Shown here one piece after another: positions 49,838 to 59,473 of a stretch of DNA of 64,000 bases (the stretch's first letter is position 1; the number at the start of each line of letters is the position of its first letter). Origin of the DNA: an uncultured Ruminococcus sp. (GTDB lineage Bacteria; Bacillota; Clostridia; Oscillospirales; CAG-272); NCBI GenBank assembly GCA_905202255.1, contig CAJKRH010000003.1, forward strand, positions 11,382 through 75,381, given 5' to 3'. A program made the position numbers and the translations under genes. Below the pieces are notes generated by a model. That model saw only the letters and a program-made list of their open reading frames with translations, was not told the DNA's origin and did not search any database.

Positions 49838-51823
49838 TTATCTTTTTCCGTGCGGGTTACTGCTTCTTTTTTGCGGCTTTTTCGCATCATTTTTATCAGA
49901 ATAACCTTTTGCGGGCGATTTTCCGTTCCTCTCATTTTTGCGCGGCGGTTTGCCGTCGTTTGCGGGATTTCCGCGCTTCGCGCTTCCCTGCTTTGCGCCG
50001 ACCTGTTTATATCCGCGCGTACCTGCGCTGTCAGGACGCACGAGACATTTTTCGCCATAGCCGATGAGGTCGCTTCTGCCTGCCTCGCGGAGCGCACGAA
50101 GCACTATAACGCGGTTTTCGGGGCGGAAATATTGCAGGAGTGCTCTCTGCTCCGCCTTTTCCGCAGGCGTTTTCGGCACATAAATCGGCTTCATCGTATA
50201 TGGGTCAAGCCCCGTATAGAACATACAGGTCGACACCGTCCCGGGAGTCGGATAAAAATCCTGAACCTGCTCGGGATGTATTCCCTCCTCCTTGAGAAAC
50301 TGCGCAAGTATTATCGCATCTTTTATAGTGCTTCCCGGATGACTCGACATGAGATACGGCACGAGATATTGTTTCTTATCCATGCTTTTTGTCAGCTCAT
50401 AGAAGCGCGCACGGAATTTCTTATAAACGGAAATATCAGGCTTGCCCATGGCAGTCAGCACTCCTGCCGAGCAATGCTCGGGTGCGACCTTAAGCTGTCC
50501 GCTGACATGATAACGCACGAGGTCCTTGAAGAAATCATCGTTTTTATCGAGAAGCATATAATCAAATCTGATTCCCGAGCGTATGAAAATTTTCTTTATT
50601 CCCTTTATTTCGCGCAGGCGGCGAAGAAGATGCAGATATTCGCTTTCGTCTACCACAAGATTCTTGCATGGCGTAGGCGCAAGGCACTTTTTGCCCTTGC
50701 ACATGCCGCGCTTTTCCTGCCCGTTGCAGGAGGGGCGGCGGAAATTTGCCGTAGGTCCGCCGACATCATGGATATATCCCTTGAAATCGGGCATAGCGGC
50801 AAGCATTTTTGCCTCGCGGACAACGGAATCCTCGCTGCGGCAGGTAATATATCTTCCCTGATGATAAGCTATGGAGCAGAAATTGCAGGCGCCGAAGCAA
50901 CCGCGCACATGAGTTATCGAAAATTTCACCTCTTCTATCGCGGGAACTCCTCCCTGCGCTTCATATGACGGATGATAATTTCTCATATACGGCAGTTCAT
51001 ATACCGCGTCAAGCTCCTCCTGCGAAAGAGGAAGCGCAGGAGGATTCTGAACAACAATCCTGTCTCCGTGCCGCTGAATTACGGTTTTGCCGCGGAAAGC
51101 ATCGGATTCATCCTGCTGAATACGGCAGGATTTCGCATATGCCGCCTTTCCTGCAGGCGTATTTTCCTTTACCTGCTCAAATGAGGGACATTCCTCGCAG
51201 GGGCGATATGTATATTCGCTTGTTTTAACGGAATATGATGTGCCGCGTATATCGGTGAGCATAGAAATATGCTCGCCCTCATCGAGCCGCTTCGCTATCT
51301 CAACGCAGGAATGCTCACCCATGCCGAACATGAGCAGATCGGCATCACATTCTGTCAGTATCGAAGGGCGCACGCGGTCATCCCAGTAATCATAATGGGC
51401 AAATCGGCGAAGCGAAGCCTCCAGCCCGCCTATACAGAGCGGAATATCGCCGTAGAGACGGCGGATATTTTTGCAGTAAACCTCCGTTGCGCGGTCGGGA
51501 CGCTTCCCTGCCTTGCCGCCGGCCGTATAATAATCGTTACTGCGCTTTCTCTTTGCGGCGGTATAATGCGCCACCATGGAATCTATATTTCCACCCGAGA
51601 CGAAAAAGGCAAGACGCGGGCGACCGAACTGCATATAGTCGGCATCGCACTGCGGCTGTGAACATATGCATATTTTTAAGCCCGCGGCTTCAAGCACACG
51701 GGAGATTATTGCTATACCGAAGCTCGGATGGTCTACATAGGCATCGCCCGTGACGCAGACTATATCCGGCGCGTCCCAGCCGCGCTCAAGCATTTCTTTT
51801 TTACTTAACGGAAGAAAATGCAT
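49838..51823 (-). CDS. YgiQ-family radical SAM protein
   Basis: This 661-residue protein of the YgiQ/UPF0313 family has the radical SAM cluster motif CFGACNFCS (Cys-x3-Cys-x2-Cys, about residue 315) and the family start FLPLSKKEMLERGWDAPDIVC. A cobalamin-like N-terminal domain with DAYVDHPSFG precedes the barrel. The reaction is unknown. The last 60 residues are a Lys/Arg/Asn-rich low-complexity tail, probably disordered. It has its own strong promoter and is divergent from the second GH78 gene. Confidence 0.9.
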   Translation of the reverse strand: MHFLPLSKKEMLERGWDAPDIVCVTGDAYVDHPSFGIAIISRVLEAAGLKICICSQPQCDADYMQFGRPRLAFFVSGGNIDSMVAHYTAAKRKRSNDYYTAGGKAGKRPDRATEVYCKNIRRLYGDIPLCIGGLEASLRRFAHYDYWDDRVRPSILTECDADLLMFGMGEHSCVEIAKRLDEGEHISMLTDIRGTSYSVKTSEYTYRPCEECPSFEQVKENTPAGKAAYAKSCRIQQDESDAFRGKTVIQRHGDRIVVQNPPALPLSQEELDAVYELPYMRNYHPSYEAQGGVPAIEEVKFSITHVRGCFGACNFCSIAYHQGRYITCRSEDSVVREAKMLAAMPDFKGYIHDVGGPTANFRRPSCNGQEKRGMCKGKKCLAPTPCKNLVVDESEYLHLLRRLREIKGIKKIFIRSGIRFDYMLLDKNDDFFKDLVRYHVSGQLKVAPEHCSAGVLTAMGKPDISVYKKFRARFYELTKSMDKKQYLVPYLMSSHPGSTIKDAIILAQFLKEEGIHPEQVQDFYPTPGTVSTCMFYTGLDPYTMKPIYVPKTPAEKAEQRALLQYFRPENRVIVLRALREAGRSDLIGYGEKCLVRPDSAGTRGYKQVGAKQGSAKRGNPANDGKPPRKNERNGKSPAKGYSDKNDAKKPQKRSSNPHGKR

Positions 51824-51852
51824 AATTTTGATTCTCCTTATTTGATAAAGTA

Positions 51853-51881
51853 ATTATACATTAAATTTCCGCTTCTGTCAA
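51853..51881 (-). promoter_or_regulatory. Promoter of the YgiQ gene
   Basis: TTGACA (51876-51881), 17-bp spacer, TATAAT (51853-51858) on the minus strand. Confidence 0.8.
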
Positions 51882-51916
51882 CCGAGGAGATAATATAAAA
51901 ATATTTTTATTTATTA

Positions 51917-51945
51917 TTGTAAAAGCGAAATATTTGTGATATAAT
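51917..51945 (+). promoter_or_regulatory. Promoter of the second GH78 gene
   Basis: TTGTAA (51917-51922), 17-bp spacer, TATAAT (51940-51945), about 37 bp before the start. Confidence 0.65.
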
Positions 51946-51981
51946 TAACCTGAAATATTAGTTTTTTTCTAAGGAGAAAAC

Positions 51982-54612
51982 ATGGAAAATCTGAAAATCT
52001 ATGACCTCACCGTAAATTATCTGAAAAATCCCTGCGGGATAGACACCGTGCCGCGTTTTTCTTTCAAGGCGCAAAGCGGCATACGCGGCGATAAACTCGC
52101 GGAATTTACCGTAACGGTCAGTGCAAACCCCGATTTTTCCTCGCCCGTATGGCAGAGGCATTTCGGCTCGGAGGATGAAAGCGTCCTCATCAGATACGAG
52201 GGAGAAGCGCTCTCCCCGGTCACGCGGTACTATTTTTCCGTTGCGGCAAAGAGCGCGGCGGGTGCCGTGGGCAAAAACGAAAGCGGCACATTCGTCACAG
52301 GCAAGCTCTCCGAGCGTTGGAGCGGAAAATGGATAACTGCAAACTTCATCCGAAAGGAAGATTCGGCTTTTGCCGCACCTTATCTGCGCAAGACCTTTGA
52401 TATTTCCGCGCCGGTAAAGGAAGCATATCTCACTATATGCGGACTCGGATATTTCGAGAGCTATATAAACGGCGAAAAGACAGGCGATGATATGCTCTCC
52501 CCTGCCTTTACGCGATATGACGCGACAGATATGTATATGGTATACGATGTGAAGCGCCTGCTCACCGTCGGCAAAAACGCGCTCTCCGCCGTCCTCGGAA
52601 ACGGCTGGTACAACTGCTTTGCCGAGGACCCGTGGAATACCCGCGCTGCTTCATGGCGCCATTGGCCGAAGCTCATCTGCGAACTGAAAATAACATACGA
52701 AAACGGCGAAACCGAGATTATCCCCTCCGATACATCATGGAAAAGCTCGCACGGACCCATCATCTTCAACGGAATCCGAAACGGCGAGCATTACGATGCG
52801 CGCCTTGAACTTGACGGATGGACGGAAGCCGACTATGACGACAGCGCATGGGAAGGCACAAAGATAATGAAAAGCCCCGGCGGACTTCTCCGCGCCATGG
52901 AGATGGAGCCTATCCGCGTGCGCACCGTCATCGATGCAAAGAAAATGTGGAAAACGCCGGGCGGCGCCTATGTTTTCGATATCGGGCAGAATCAGGCGGG
53001 CATAGGCAAATTCGTTTTCCGCGGCAAGGCGGGAACGGAAATCACCATAAGATATTCCGATGTGCTGAAGGATGACGGCGAGATAGATACAAGCGCGATA
53101 GGCGGATTTGTGCGCAGTCACGGCTTCCAGACGGACAAGTATATCAAAAAGAGCGATGAACCGGAATGCTGGCATCCGATATTCGTTTACCACGGCTTCC
53201 AGTATATCGAGATTACAGGCATAGATTACGAACCCGAGCTTTCCGATGTCAAGGCGATGACGCTCTGCACCGCCGTCGACGATACAGGCAGATTCTCCTG
53301 CTCGGACGAGCTTCTCAATAAAGTTCAGCATATGTGCCGCTGGTCCACCATCTCGAATATGCATTCCATACCGACCGACTGCCCCCACAGAGAGAAAAAC
53401 GGCTGGACAGGCGATACAAGCCTCTCCTGCGAGCAGATGCTGACAAACTTCGGCACGCGCGCTTTCCTCTCCAAGTGGAATGACGATATGATAACCTCCC
53501 AGCGCCCCGCAGGTCAGATTCCCTGCGTTGTCCCCTCCACGGGATGGGGCTACTACGGGCTGATGGGACCCGACTGGTCGAGCGCACTGATAAATGTTCC
53601 GTATAATATCTATATCTACAACGGCGATAAGGATATCCTCGCAAAAAGCTACGAGGCTATAAAGAAAAACTGCGATTTCATGGAGAGCATGACAACGGAT
53701 TATACCCTTGATTACGGCACGGGCGACTGGTGTCCGCCTTTTGAGGGTCCCGCCATCTCCAAGAATATGGGCGCATACAAGTGCCCGACAAGAGTTTCCG
53801 ATACGGCATTCTTCTATAACGCCGCAAGGACTGTTGTCAAGATGGCAGACATTCTCGGCTACGGCGACGATGCGGAATACTACAGAAACCTCGCCGAGAA
53901 GATACGCACGGTTTTCCGCGAGAAATTCTACGATGCCGAGCATCATACAGTCATGGGCGATTGTCAGACGGCAACGGCGGCAATGCTTTATTTCGACCTC
54001 TGCACGGAGGAGGAGCGCCGTCCGCTCATAGATACGCTCATTTCGCAGATAGAGCGCAATGACTGGCATCTCGATTTCGGCGTTCTCGGCTGTAAATTCG
54101 TTATGCATTCGCTCGGCAGAGCCGGCGAGGGCAATGTCGGTCACCGTATGCTCGCGCAGAGGACTTTTCCCGGTTGCCGCAGATGGATAGACCTCGGCGC
54201 CACCACTCTCTGGGAATGCTGGAACGGCGGCGGCTCGCATAACCATCATATGTTCTCCGACCTTTCTTCATTTATGTATAAATATGTCGGCGGTATCTCA
54301 CCCGATGAAAACGACCCCGGCTTCCGCCATACGATATTCCGCCCCGCAGTGGACTGCGGCATGGAAAGCGCCGCCGCATCGCATGAGAGCATGTACGGCG
54401 AGGTCAAGTGCTACTGGGCAAACCGCGACGGAAAGCTTACGGTAAATCTGACCGTTCCTTTCGGCTGCAGCGGAACGCTCTACCTGCCCTCGAAATATTT
54501 CGATGCGCTCACGGAAAGCGGCGTCAAGGCAAGGGATATGCTTCCCTGCACGGTCATCGGAAACGAAGTCGGCTTTGAGCTCTGCGGCGGTGAATACAGC
54601 TTCACGGCATGA
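51982..54612 (+). CDS. GH78 alpha-L-rhamnosidase, standard active site
   Basis: This 876-residue enzyme cleaves terminal alpha-L-rhamnose. The domain order equals that of the copy at 16526-19165: N-terminal Ig-like domain, jelly-roll from RWSGKWIT, (alpha/alpha)6 barrel and C-terminal beta domain. The catalytic loop DCPHREKNGWTGD carries the Asp, Glu and Asp expected for GH78 at spacings of 5 and 12, and the base Glu is in LWECWNG. There is no signal peptide, so it is probably cytoplasmic. AAGGAG precedes the ATG. The 54.6-56.9 kb genes follow closely in the same direction. Confidence 0.93.
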   Translation: MENLKIYDLTVNYLKNPCGIDTVPRFSFKAQSGIRGDKLAEFTVTVSANPDFSSPVWQRHFGSEDESVLIRYEGEALSPVTRYYFSVAAKSAAGAVGKNESGTFVTGKLSERWSGKWITANFIRKEDSAFAAPYLRKTFDISAPVKEAYLTICGLGYFESYINGEKTGDDMLSPAFTRYDATDMYMVYDVKRLLTVGKNALSAVLGNGWYNCFAEDPWNTRAASWRHWPKLICELKITYENGETEIIPSDTSWKSSHGPIIFNGIRNGEHYDARLELDGWTEADYDDSAWEGTKIMKSPGGLLRAMEMEPIRVRTVIDAKKMWKTPGGAYVFDIGQNQAGIGKFVFRGKAGTEITIRYSDVLKDDGEIDTSAIGGFVRSHGFQTDKYIKKSDEPECWHPIFVYHGFQYIEITGIDYEPELSDVKAMTLCTAVDDTGRFSCSDELLNKVQHMCRWSTISNMHSIPTDCPHREKNGWTGDTSLSCEQMLTNFGTRAFLSKWNDDMITSQRPAGQIPCVVPSTGWGYYGLMGPDWSSALINVPYNIYIYNGDKDILAKSYEAIKKNCDFMESMTTDYTLDYGTGDWCPPFEGPAISKNMGAYKCPTRVSDTAFFYNAARTVVKMADILGYGDDAEYYRNLAEKIRTVFREKFYDAEHHTVMGDCQTATAAMLYFDLCTEEERRPLIDTLISQIERNDWHLDFGVLGCKFVMHSLGRAGEGNVGHRMLAQRTFPGCRRWIDLGATTLWECWNGGGSHNHHMFSDLSSFMYKYVGGISPDENDPGFRHTIFRPAVDCGMESAAASHESMYGEVKCYWANRDGKLTVNLTVPFGCSGTLYLPSKYFDALTESGVKARDMLPCTVIGNEVGFELCGGEYSFTA

Positions 54613-54647
54613 GCGACCGTTCAAAACAATGTGAAAGGAGCGCTTAA

Positions 54648-55772
54648 ATGGCAAAAATACTTCACATAGCGGATGTGCATCTCGATTCCCCTTTCTCGCT
54701 TCTCGACCCGCAGAAATCGCAGGCGCGAAGAAACGAGCTACGCGGAACATTCACCTCCGCCATGATGTATGCGAAGATAGAAAAATATGATATAGTCATC
54801 ATCGCGGGCGACCTTTTTGACTGTGAGTTTGTAACAAGGGAGACTATGGAACTCATCACCTCGCAGTTCGCGGCAAATCCCGACTGCAAATTCGTGATAG
54901 CCCCGGGAAATCATGATTTCTACTCTTCCACATCTCCTTATTCCAAGACAAAATTCCCCGAAAATGTATACATCTTCACTTCCGAAACGCTGACCTGCTT
55001 CCGATTTGACGATATCGGAGTTGATGTCTACGGCTACGCATTCACAGGCGAAAAAATGGAGAAAAATCCGCTTGCCGCGGCGGTCTATGTCGACCGCGAG
55101 AGGATAAATATCCTCGCCGCGCACGCCGATATATATTCCAAGGCATACTGCCCCGTCGGAGTTGAGGATATAGTCCGCGGAGCGTACGATTATGCGGCGC
55201 TCGGTCATATACACAACGGCGGCGATATACAGAAATCGGGAAATACATATTATGCCTACAGCGGCTCTCTTGAGGGAGGTTCCTTCGGCGAATGCGGTCT
55301 GAAAGGAGCAATAATCTGCGATGCCGCATGGATCGGCGGAAAGAAGCAACTTAAATTCAAGGCGAGAAGATTCTGCACGCGCAGGTATGAAAAGCTCGAT
55401 GTTGACATTTCCGGTGCCGTCTCCGCCAAGGAGGTCATCGCAAAAGTCCGCCGCGCCGCAACGGAAAACGGCTACGGAAACGATACCCTGCTCCGCGTGC
55501 GCCTGCTCGGAAACATTCCCGTTTCCGCAGACATAAGAGCAGATAAAATAACGGCGGAGGATATCGGTGTCTATTATCTTGAAGTGCGCGATTGCAGTGC
55601 GCCGCTCCTTGATTACGAGGAACTGAAAAACGATATTTCCATACGCGGCGCGTTTTTCCGCGAGCTTCTGCCTCAGCTTGAAAGCGAGGACGATACCGTC
55701 CGCGCCAGAGCCTCCAAGGCTCTGCATTACGGGCTCGCCGCTCTCTCGGGCGACGATATAGTTGATTTCTGA
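54648..55772 (+). CDS. YhaO/SbcD-like metallophosphoesterase
   Basis: This 374-residue cytoplasmic phosphoesterase has the calcineurin-fold motifs DVH (residues 9-11), GDLFD, GNHD, HAD and GHIH, in the order of SbcD/YhaO DNA exonucleases. A C-terminal domain of about 130 residues follows, as in YhaO. No SbcC/YhaN-type ATPase partner is encoded next to it, which is unusual because these proteins normally work as a pair. AAAGGAG precedes the ATG. Confidence 0.85.
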   Translation: MAKILHIADVHLDSPFSLLDPQKSQARRNELRGTFTSAMMYAKIEKYDIVIIAGDLFDCEFVTRETMELITSQFAANPDCKFVIAPGNHDFYSSTSPYSKTKFPENVYIFTSETLTCFRFDDIGVDVYGYAFTGEKMEKNPLAAAVYVDRERINILAAHADIYSKAYCPVGVEDIVRGAYDYAALGHIHNGGDIQKSGNTYYAYSGSLEGGSFGECGLKGAIICDAAWIGGKKQLKFKARRFCTRRYEKLDVDISGAVSAKEVIAKVRRAATENGYGNDTLLRVRLLGNIPVSADIRADKITAEDIGVYYLEVRDCSAPLLDYEELKNDISIRGAFFRELLPQLESEDDTVRARASKALHYGLAALSGDDIVDF

Positions 55773-55795
55773 TAATATTTTTACGGAGGTTTATT

Positions 55796-56851
55796 ATGAA
55801 TAATATTGAAAGAGTAAGAGAGCGTCTTTTTAATATAGCCGACGCTTTGATTGTGGCAGATGAGAAAACAGGAATGTATCTCTGTGGTTTTCCCGCTTCC
55901 GACAGCACCGTTTTCGTAACGAGAAACAGCGCTACTCTTTTCACCGACCCGAGATATATCGAGGCGGCTGAAAAAGAGGTTCGCGGATGCACCGCAAAGC
56001 TTCCCGAGGTTTCCGTTGTCGCCGATATCAAAAAGATAATCGCCGACGAGGGCATAAAGACGGTTGCCTTTGAGGACAGAAAGCTCACCGTTTCCGCGCT
56101 TGCAAGATACGAAAGCCTTTTCGAGGGCGTGAAATTCGTTCCCGCAGGCGACCTCATCGAAAGCCTGTGCGAATATAAGACGGAAGAGGAGCTTGCCGCC
56201 ATCCGCGCGGCACAGGACCTGACAGACAGAGCCTTCGCCGAGGTTCTCCCTCTGCTGAATTACAATATGACGGAGCAGGAGGTTGCGGCGGAGATAGAAT
56301 ACCGCATGAAGCGCCTCGGTGCGCAGGCACCCAGCTTTGAAACCATCGCAGTTTCGGGTACGCAGTCCAGCCGTCCGCACGGCGTTCCGAGAAATGTAAA
56401 GCTTGAACGCGGATTTCTCACGATGGACTTCGGTTGCATTCTGAACGGCTACTGCTCCGATATGACGCGCACCGTTTCCGTCGGCAAGGCTGACGAAGAG
56501 ATGAAGAAAGTTTACAATACGGTTCTGCGCGCACAGACGGCGGCTATAGATTTCGTACGCGAGGGCGTTCTCTGCTGCGATGCGGACAAGGTTGCCCGCG
56601 ACATCATAGACGCCGATTACAATGGATACTTCGGTCACTCTCTCGGTCACGGCGTAGGAATGTATATCCATGAGGAGCCGCGTCTCTCCGCCAGATGCAC
56701 AAAGGTGCTGAAGGTCGGTCATGTCGTCACGGTTGAGCCCGGCATTTATATCCCCGGAAAATACGGCGTCAGAATAGAGGATATGATGCAGATTACACCT
56801 TCCGGAGCAATTGACATCACAAAAAGTCCGAAAAATCTTATAGAAATATAA
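55796..56851 (+). CDS. M24 family Xaa-Pro aminopeptidase
   Basis: This 351-residue metallopeptidase removes the N-terminal residue before proline. The creatinase-like N-terminal domain (about 1-125) is followed by the pita-bread domain with five metal ligands: Asp in MDFGCILNGYCSD (two Asp), His in GHSLGHGVG, Glu in VEPGIYI and Glu in VRIEDM. It lies just before efp, an arrangement common in Bacillota. CGGAGG precedes the ATG. Cytoplasmic. Confidence 0.92.
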   Translation: MNNIERVRERLFNIADALIVADEKTGMYLCGFPASDSTVFVTRNSATLFTDPRYIEAAEKEVRGCTAKLPEVSVVADIKKIIADEGIKTVAFEDRKLTVSALARYESLFEGVKFVPAGDLIESLCEYKTEEELAAIRAAQDLTDRAFAEVLPLLNYNMTEQEVAAEIEYRMKRLGAQAPSFETIAVSGTQSSRPHGVPRNVKLERGFLTMDFGCILNGYCSDMTRTVSVGKADEEMKKVYNTVLRAQTAAIDFVREGVLCCDADKVARDIIDADYNGYFGHSLGHGVGMYIHEEPRLSARCTKVLKVGHVVTVEPGIYIPGKYGVRIEDMMQITPSGAIDITKSPKNLIEI

Positions 56852-56889
56852 AAAATAGGCGTTATTTCAAATAAATTATTAAAAAAGAC

Positions 56890-56918
56890 TTGATATTTTC
56901 ATATTTTTAAGGTACAAT
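56890..56918 (+). promoter_or_regulatory. Promoter of efp
   Basis: TTGATA (56890-56895), 17-bp spacer, TACAAT (56913-56918). Confidence 0.6.
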
Positions 56919-56971
56919 AGAGCGTAAAGAAAATTTTTTAGTATTCAGATATCATTCGGAGGTAAACAAAA

Positions 56972-57538
56972 ATGGTTATCGCAGGCGATTTTAAAAACGG
57001 TATTACATTTGAAATGGACGGGAATGTAATGCAGGTTATCGAGTTTCAGCATGTAAAGCCCGGCAAGGGCGCGGCTTTCGTCCGCACAAAGCTGAGAAAT
57101 GTCATTTCCGGTGCTGTTGTCGAAAAGACCTTCAGCCCTACAGACAAGTTCCCGCCCGCTATCGTTGACAGAAGAGATATGCAGTATTCCTACAATGACG
57201 GCGATCTCTACTACTTCATGGATATGGAATCTTACGATATGATTCCCGTTTCCAAGAATCTTCTTCCCGACAACTTCAAGTTCGTAAAGGAAGAAATGAT
57301 GTGCAAAATCGTTTCCTATAAGGGAAATGTATTCAGCGTTGAGCCGCCTATGTTCGTAGAGCTTCAGGTTACCGAGGTTGAGCCCGGTTTCAAGGGCGAT
57401 ACGGCTCAGGGCGCAAAGAAGCCCGCTACTCTCGAAACAGGCGCTACAATTCAGGTTCCGCTCTTCATCGAGAACGGCGAAATTCTCCGCATCGACACAA
57501 GAACAGGCGAATATCTCGAAAGAGTAAAAACAAAATAA
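56972..57538 (+). CDS. efp: Elongation factor P
   Basis: This 188-residue translation factor helps ribosomes through runs of proline. It shows the three-domain order: N-terminal KOW-like domain with the modification loop [12 protein letters not shown] (Lys about residue 32), central domain starting [15 protein letters not shown], and the C-terminal OB domain with [17 protein letters not shown] and [17 protein letters not shown]. Normal length. CGGAGG precedes the ATG. Whether the loop Lys is modified cannot be told; no EpmA or YmfI-type gene is seen here. Confidence 0.96.
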   Translation: MVIAGDFKNGITFEMDGNVMQVIEFQHVKPGKGAAFVRTKLRNVISGAVVEKTFSPTDKFPPAIVDRRDMQYSYNDGDLYYFMDMESYDMIPVSKNLLPDNFKFVKEEMMCKIVSYKGNVFSVEPPMFVELQVTEVEPGFKGDTAQGAKKPATLETGATIQVPLFIENGEILRIDTRTGEYLERVKTK

Positions 57539-57573
57539 TTGCAAACAATATTTTTAATAAAGGAGTATTTATT

Positions 57574-58065
57574 ATGACACTTACCGAAAAAGTTGCTTAT
57601 ATAAAGGGTCTCGTAGCAGCTCTTGAGACAGACAAGAACGATAAGGTTTTCTCTGCTGTACTCGATCTTCTCTCTGACCTTGCCGCTACGGTTTCCGACC
57701 TTGACGACAAGTCCGAGTATCTTGAAAAGTACATCGAAGAGGTTGACGAGGATCTCGGCTCTCTCGAAGATGAATTCTACGGCGACGAATGCGACGATTG
57801 CGAATGCAAGGATTGCGCAGAAGAGGATTGCGACTGCCGTTGCGACGATTGTCTTGATGACGATGACGATTGCGACTGCTGTGACGACGACTGCGACTGC
57901 GTAGAGGTAGAATGCCCCTACTGCGGCGAGACGGTATGCCTCGACGATACCGTTGATTTTGATAATGTAAAGTGCCCTGCCTGCGGCGAAACATTCAGCT
58001 GTGTCTGCGACGACGATTGCGACTGCTGTGATGATGACAACTGCGGCTGCGGTTGCGAGCACTGA
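57574..58065 (+). CDS. CD1247-type protein with Cys/Asp-rich zinc ribbon region
   Basis: This 163-residue protein begins with a helical CD1247-type N-terminal domain (TLTEKVAYIKGLVAALETDK, about 1-70), continues with an acidic coiled region, and then a remarkable run of Asp, Glu and Cys (about 70-110). A zinc ribbon CPYCGE...CPACGE follows (about 112-140), and another Cys/Asp-rich tail ends with CGCGCEH. The composition suggests heavy metal binding. The N-terminal domain is known from clostridial proteins; function is unknown. It is downstream of efp and probably co-transcribed. Confidence 0.75.
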   Translation: MTLTEKVAYIKGLVAALETDKNDKVFSAVLDLLSDLAATVSDLDDKSEYLEKYIEEVDEDLGSLEDEFYGDECDDCECKDCAEEDCDCRCDDCLDDDDDCDCCDDDCDCVEVECPYCGETVCLDDTVDFDNVKCPACGETFSCVCDDDCDCCDDDNCGCGCEH

Positions 58066-58091
58066 TTCATGGTATAAAAGAACATCATCGG

Positions 58092-58120
58092 AGCCGCTTT
58101 ACCAAAAGAGCGGCTTCTTT
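58092..58120 (+). terminator. Terminator after the efp/CD1247 unit
   Basis: AGCCGCT / AGCGGCT with a 10-base loop, followed by TCTTT. Confidence 0.75.
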
Positions 58121-58155
58121 GGTAATTATTCCGAAAATACCGAAAGGAAATTGAA

Positions 58156-59373
58156 ATGAATAATTTAAAAAAGATGGCGGCGCTTTTCCTTGCACTGACG
58201 ATGATTTGCCTTGCTTTTGCATCGTGCGGAAAGAAGCCGCAGAAAAATGAAGGCACCCCCGTCGCTATAGTTGATGGAGAAATAATCTACGGAAACGACC
58301 AGGAGATTCTCGATTATCTCGCATACTATGTATGGATGAATGATATCGAGCTTCCCACCGACGACAAGATTTCGTATGCCTATACCTCCGCTGTGACATA
58401 CTGTACTGATTCTGTAATCTGGTACAGAATCTATGAAAAAGAGCTTGCATCCAAAGGCATCACATTCAGCGAAAAGAAGCTTAAGGACAAAATAGATGAA
58501 GCCAAGGCAACATTTGCAGATCAAGACGGTGGATACGAAGGTTTCCGCAAAAGTCTCGGCATCTCCAAAAATTTTGTCTACAACATTGTAAAATACGAAG
58601 CAATTTCAGAAGAAATCATCTCGATAATTTCCGAAAGATGCGATGTTTCCGACGAAGAAGCACTCGCTTATTTCAATGAGCATATAAGCGAGTACACGCA
58701 CGCCCCCGGCATTGTATATGACGCAATCCTGCTCGAAATCCTCGATATGCAGGATTCCTCCGAAGTCGAGGCAAAGAAAGCCGAAGCCGCAGAATATATC
58801 AAAAAGATAACAGGCGGAATGGATTTTGATGCCGCACGCGAAGAGGTCAAAAAGAAATACAGTGACGATAAGTATTTCTACACAGGCTTTGCTTCCGGCG
58901 AGGCTACCCTTGCCGAGGGCGATTATATAAAAGTTGATAATCTCGACACCGAAATAAAGGCAATCGAAGATATGATGAAAGAAAATAATATCAAAATCGA
59001 TGCCAATGCCGATAAGAATTCGGATGAATATAAGAATTATGAATCTTATATCAATTCGCTCTATCGTGCGGAGCTGATGTATGCACTCACAACTGCGACA
59101 AAGAGCGGTGAAATATACAGCAAACCGATTCTTTCCACAATAGGCTATGTCGTAGTGAAGAATATAAGACACAATGATACCGTTTCTTTCACAAATTTCG
59201 GCGATGTCAAAGATGAAATCAAGCAGAAAATCGCAGACGAAAAATTCGATAAAGAGGTTGACAACTATCGCGAAGAAATGATAGAAAAATACGGCGTTGT
59301 TTTCAATAAAACAGATGTAGACTGGCAGACAAGCGAAAGCGAGTCCACCACGGCTACAACGGCGGCAAACTGA
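58156..59373 (+). CDS. SurA/PrsA-like lipoprotein (foldase type)
   Basis: This 405-residue lipoprotein has a signal peptide with lipobox FASC (Cys about residue 23) and then a SurA-like N-terminal domain: VAIVDGEIIYGNDQEILDYL, followed by long charged helices (about 100-190) and ALAYFNEHISEYTHA, the segment that leads into the isomerase domain in PrsA proteins. A typical parvulin domain is not obvious. It probably helps fold secreted proteins on the outer face of the membrane. GAAAGG precedes the ATG. Confidence 0.7.
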   Translation: MNNLKKMAALFLALTMICLAFASCGKKPQKNEGTPVAIVDGEIIYGNDQEILDYLAYYVWMNDIELPTDDKISYAYTSAVTYCTDSVIWYRIYEKELASKGITFSEKKLKDKIDEAKATFADQDGGYEGFRKSLGISKNFVYNIVKYEAISEEIISIISERCDVSDEEALAYFNEHISEYTHAPGIVYDAILLEILDMQDSSEVEAKKAEAAEYIKKITGGMDFDAAREEVKKKYSDDKYFYTGFASGEATLAEGDYIKVDNLDTEIKAIEDMMKENNIKIDANADKNSDEYKNYESYINSLYRAELMYALTTATKSGEIYSKPILSTIGYVVVKNIRHNDTVSFTNFGDVKDEIKQKIADEKFDKEVDNYREEMIEKYGVVFNKTDVDWQTSESESTTATTAAN

Positions 59374-59413
59374 TTTTTCGCAAGACATTTTCGCAATACC
59401 GTTTGCAGATTAA

Positions 59414-59460
59414 AGGCGGCAGAGGTATCATCGTGCCTTTGCCGCTTCTGATTTTTTGTT
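59414..59460 (+). terminator. Terminator after the foldase-like gene
   Basis: GCGGCAGAGG / CCTTTGCCGC imperfect stem followed by TTCTGATTTTTTG. Confidence 0.7.
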
Positions 59461-59473
59461 TCGGAGTTTTTAA

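Noticed and set aside
52735..54249. Minus-strand 504-residue open frame
   Set aside because: It is the antisense shadow of the GH78 gene, caused by base composition.
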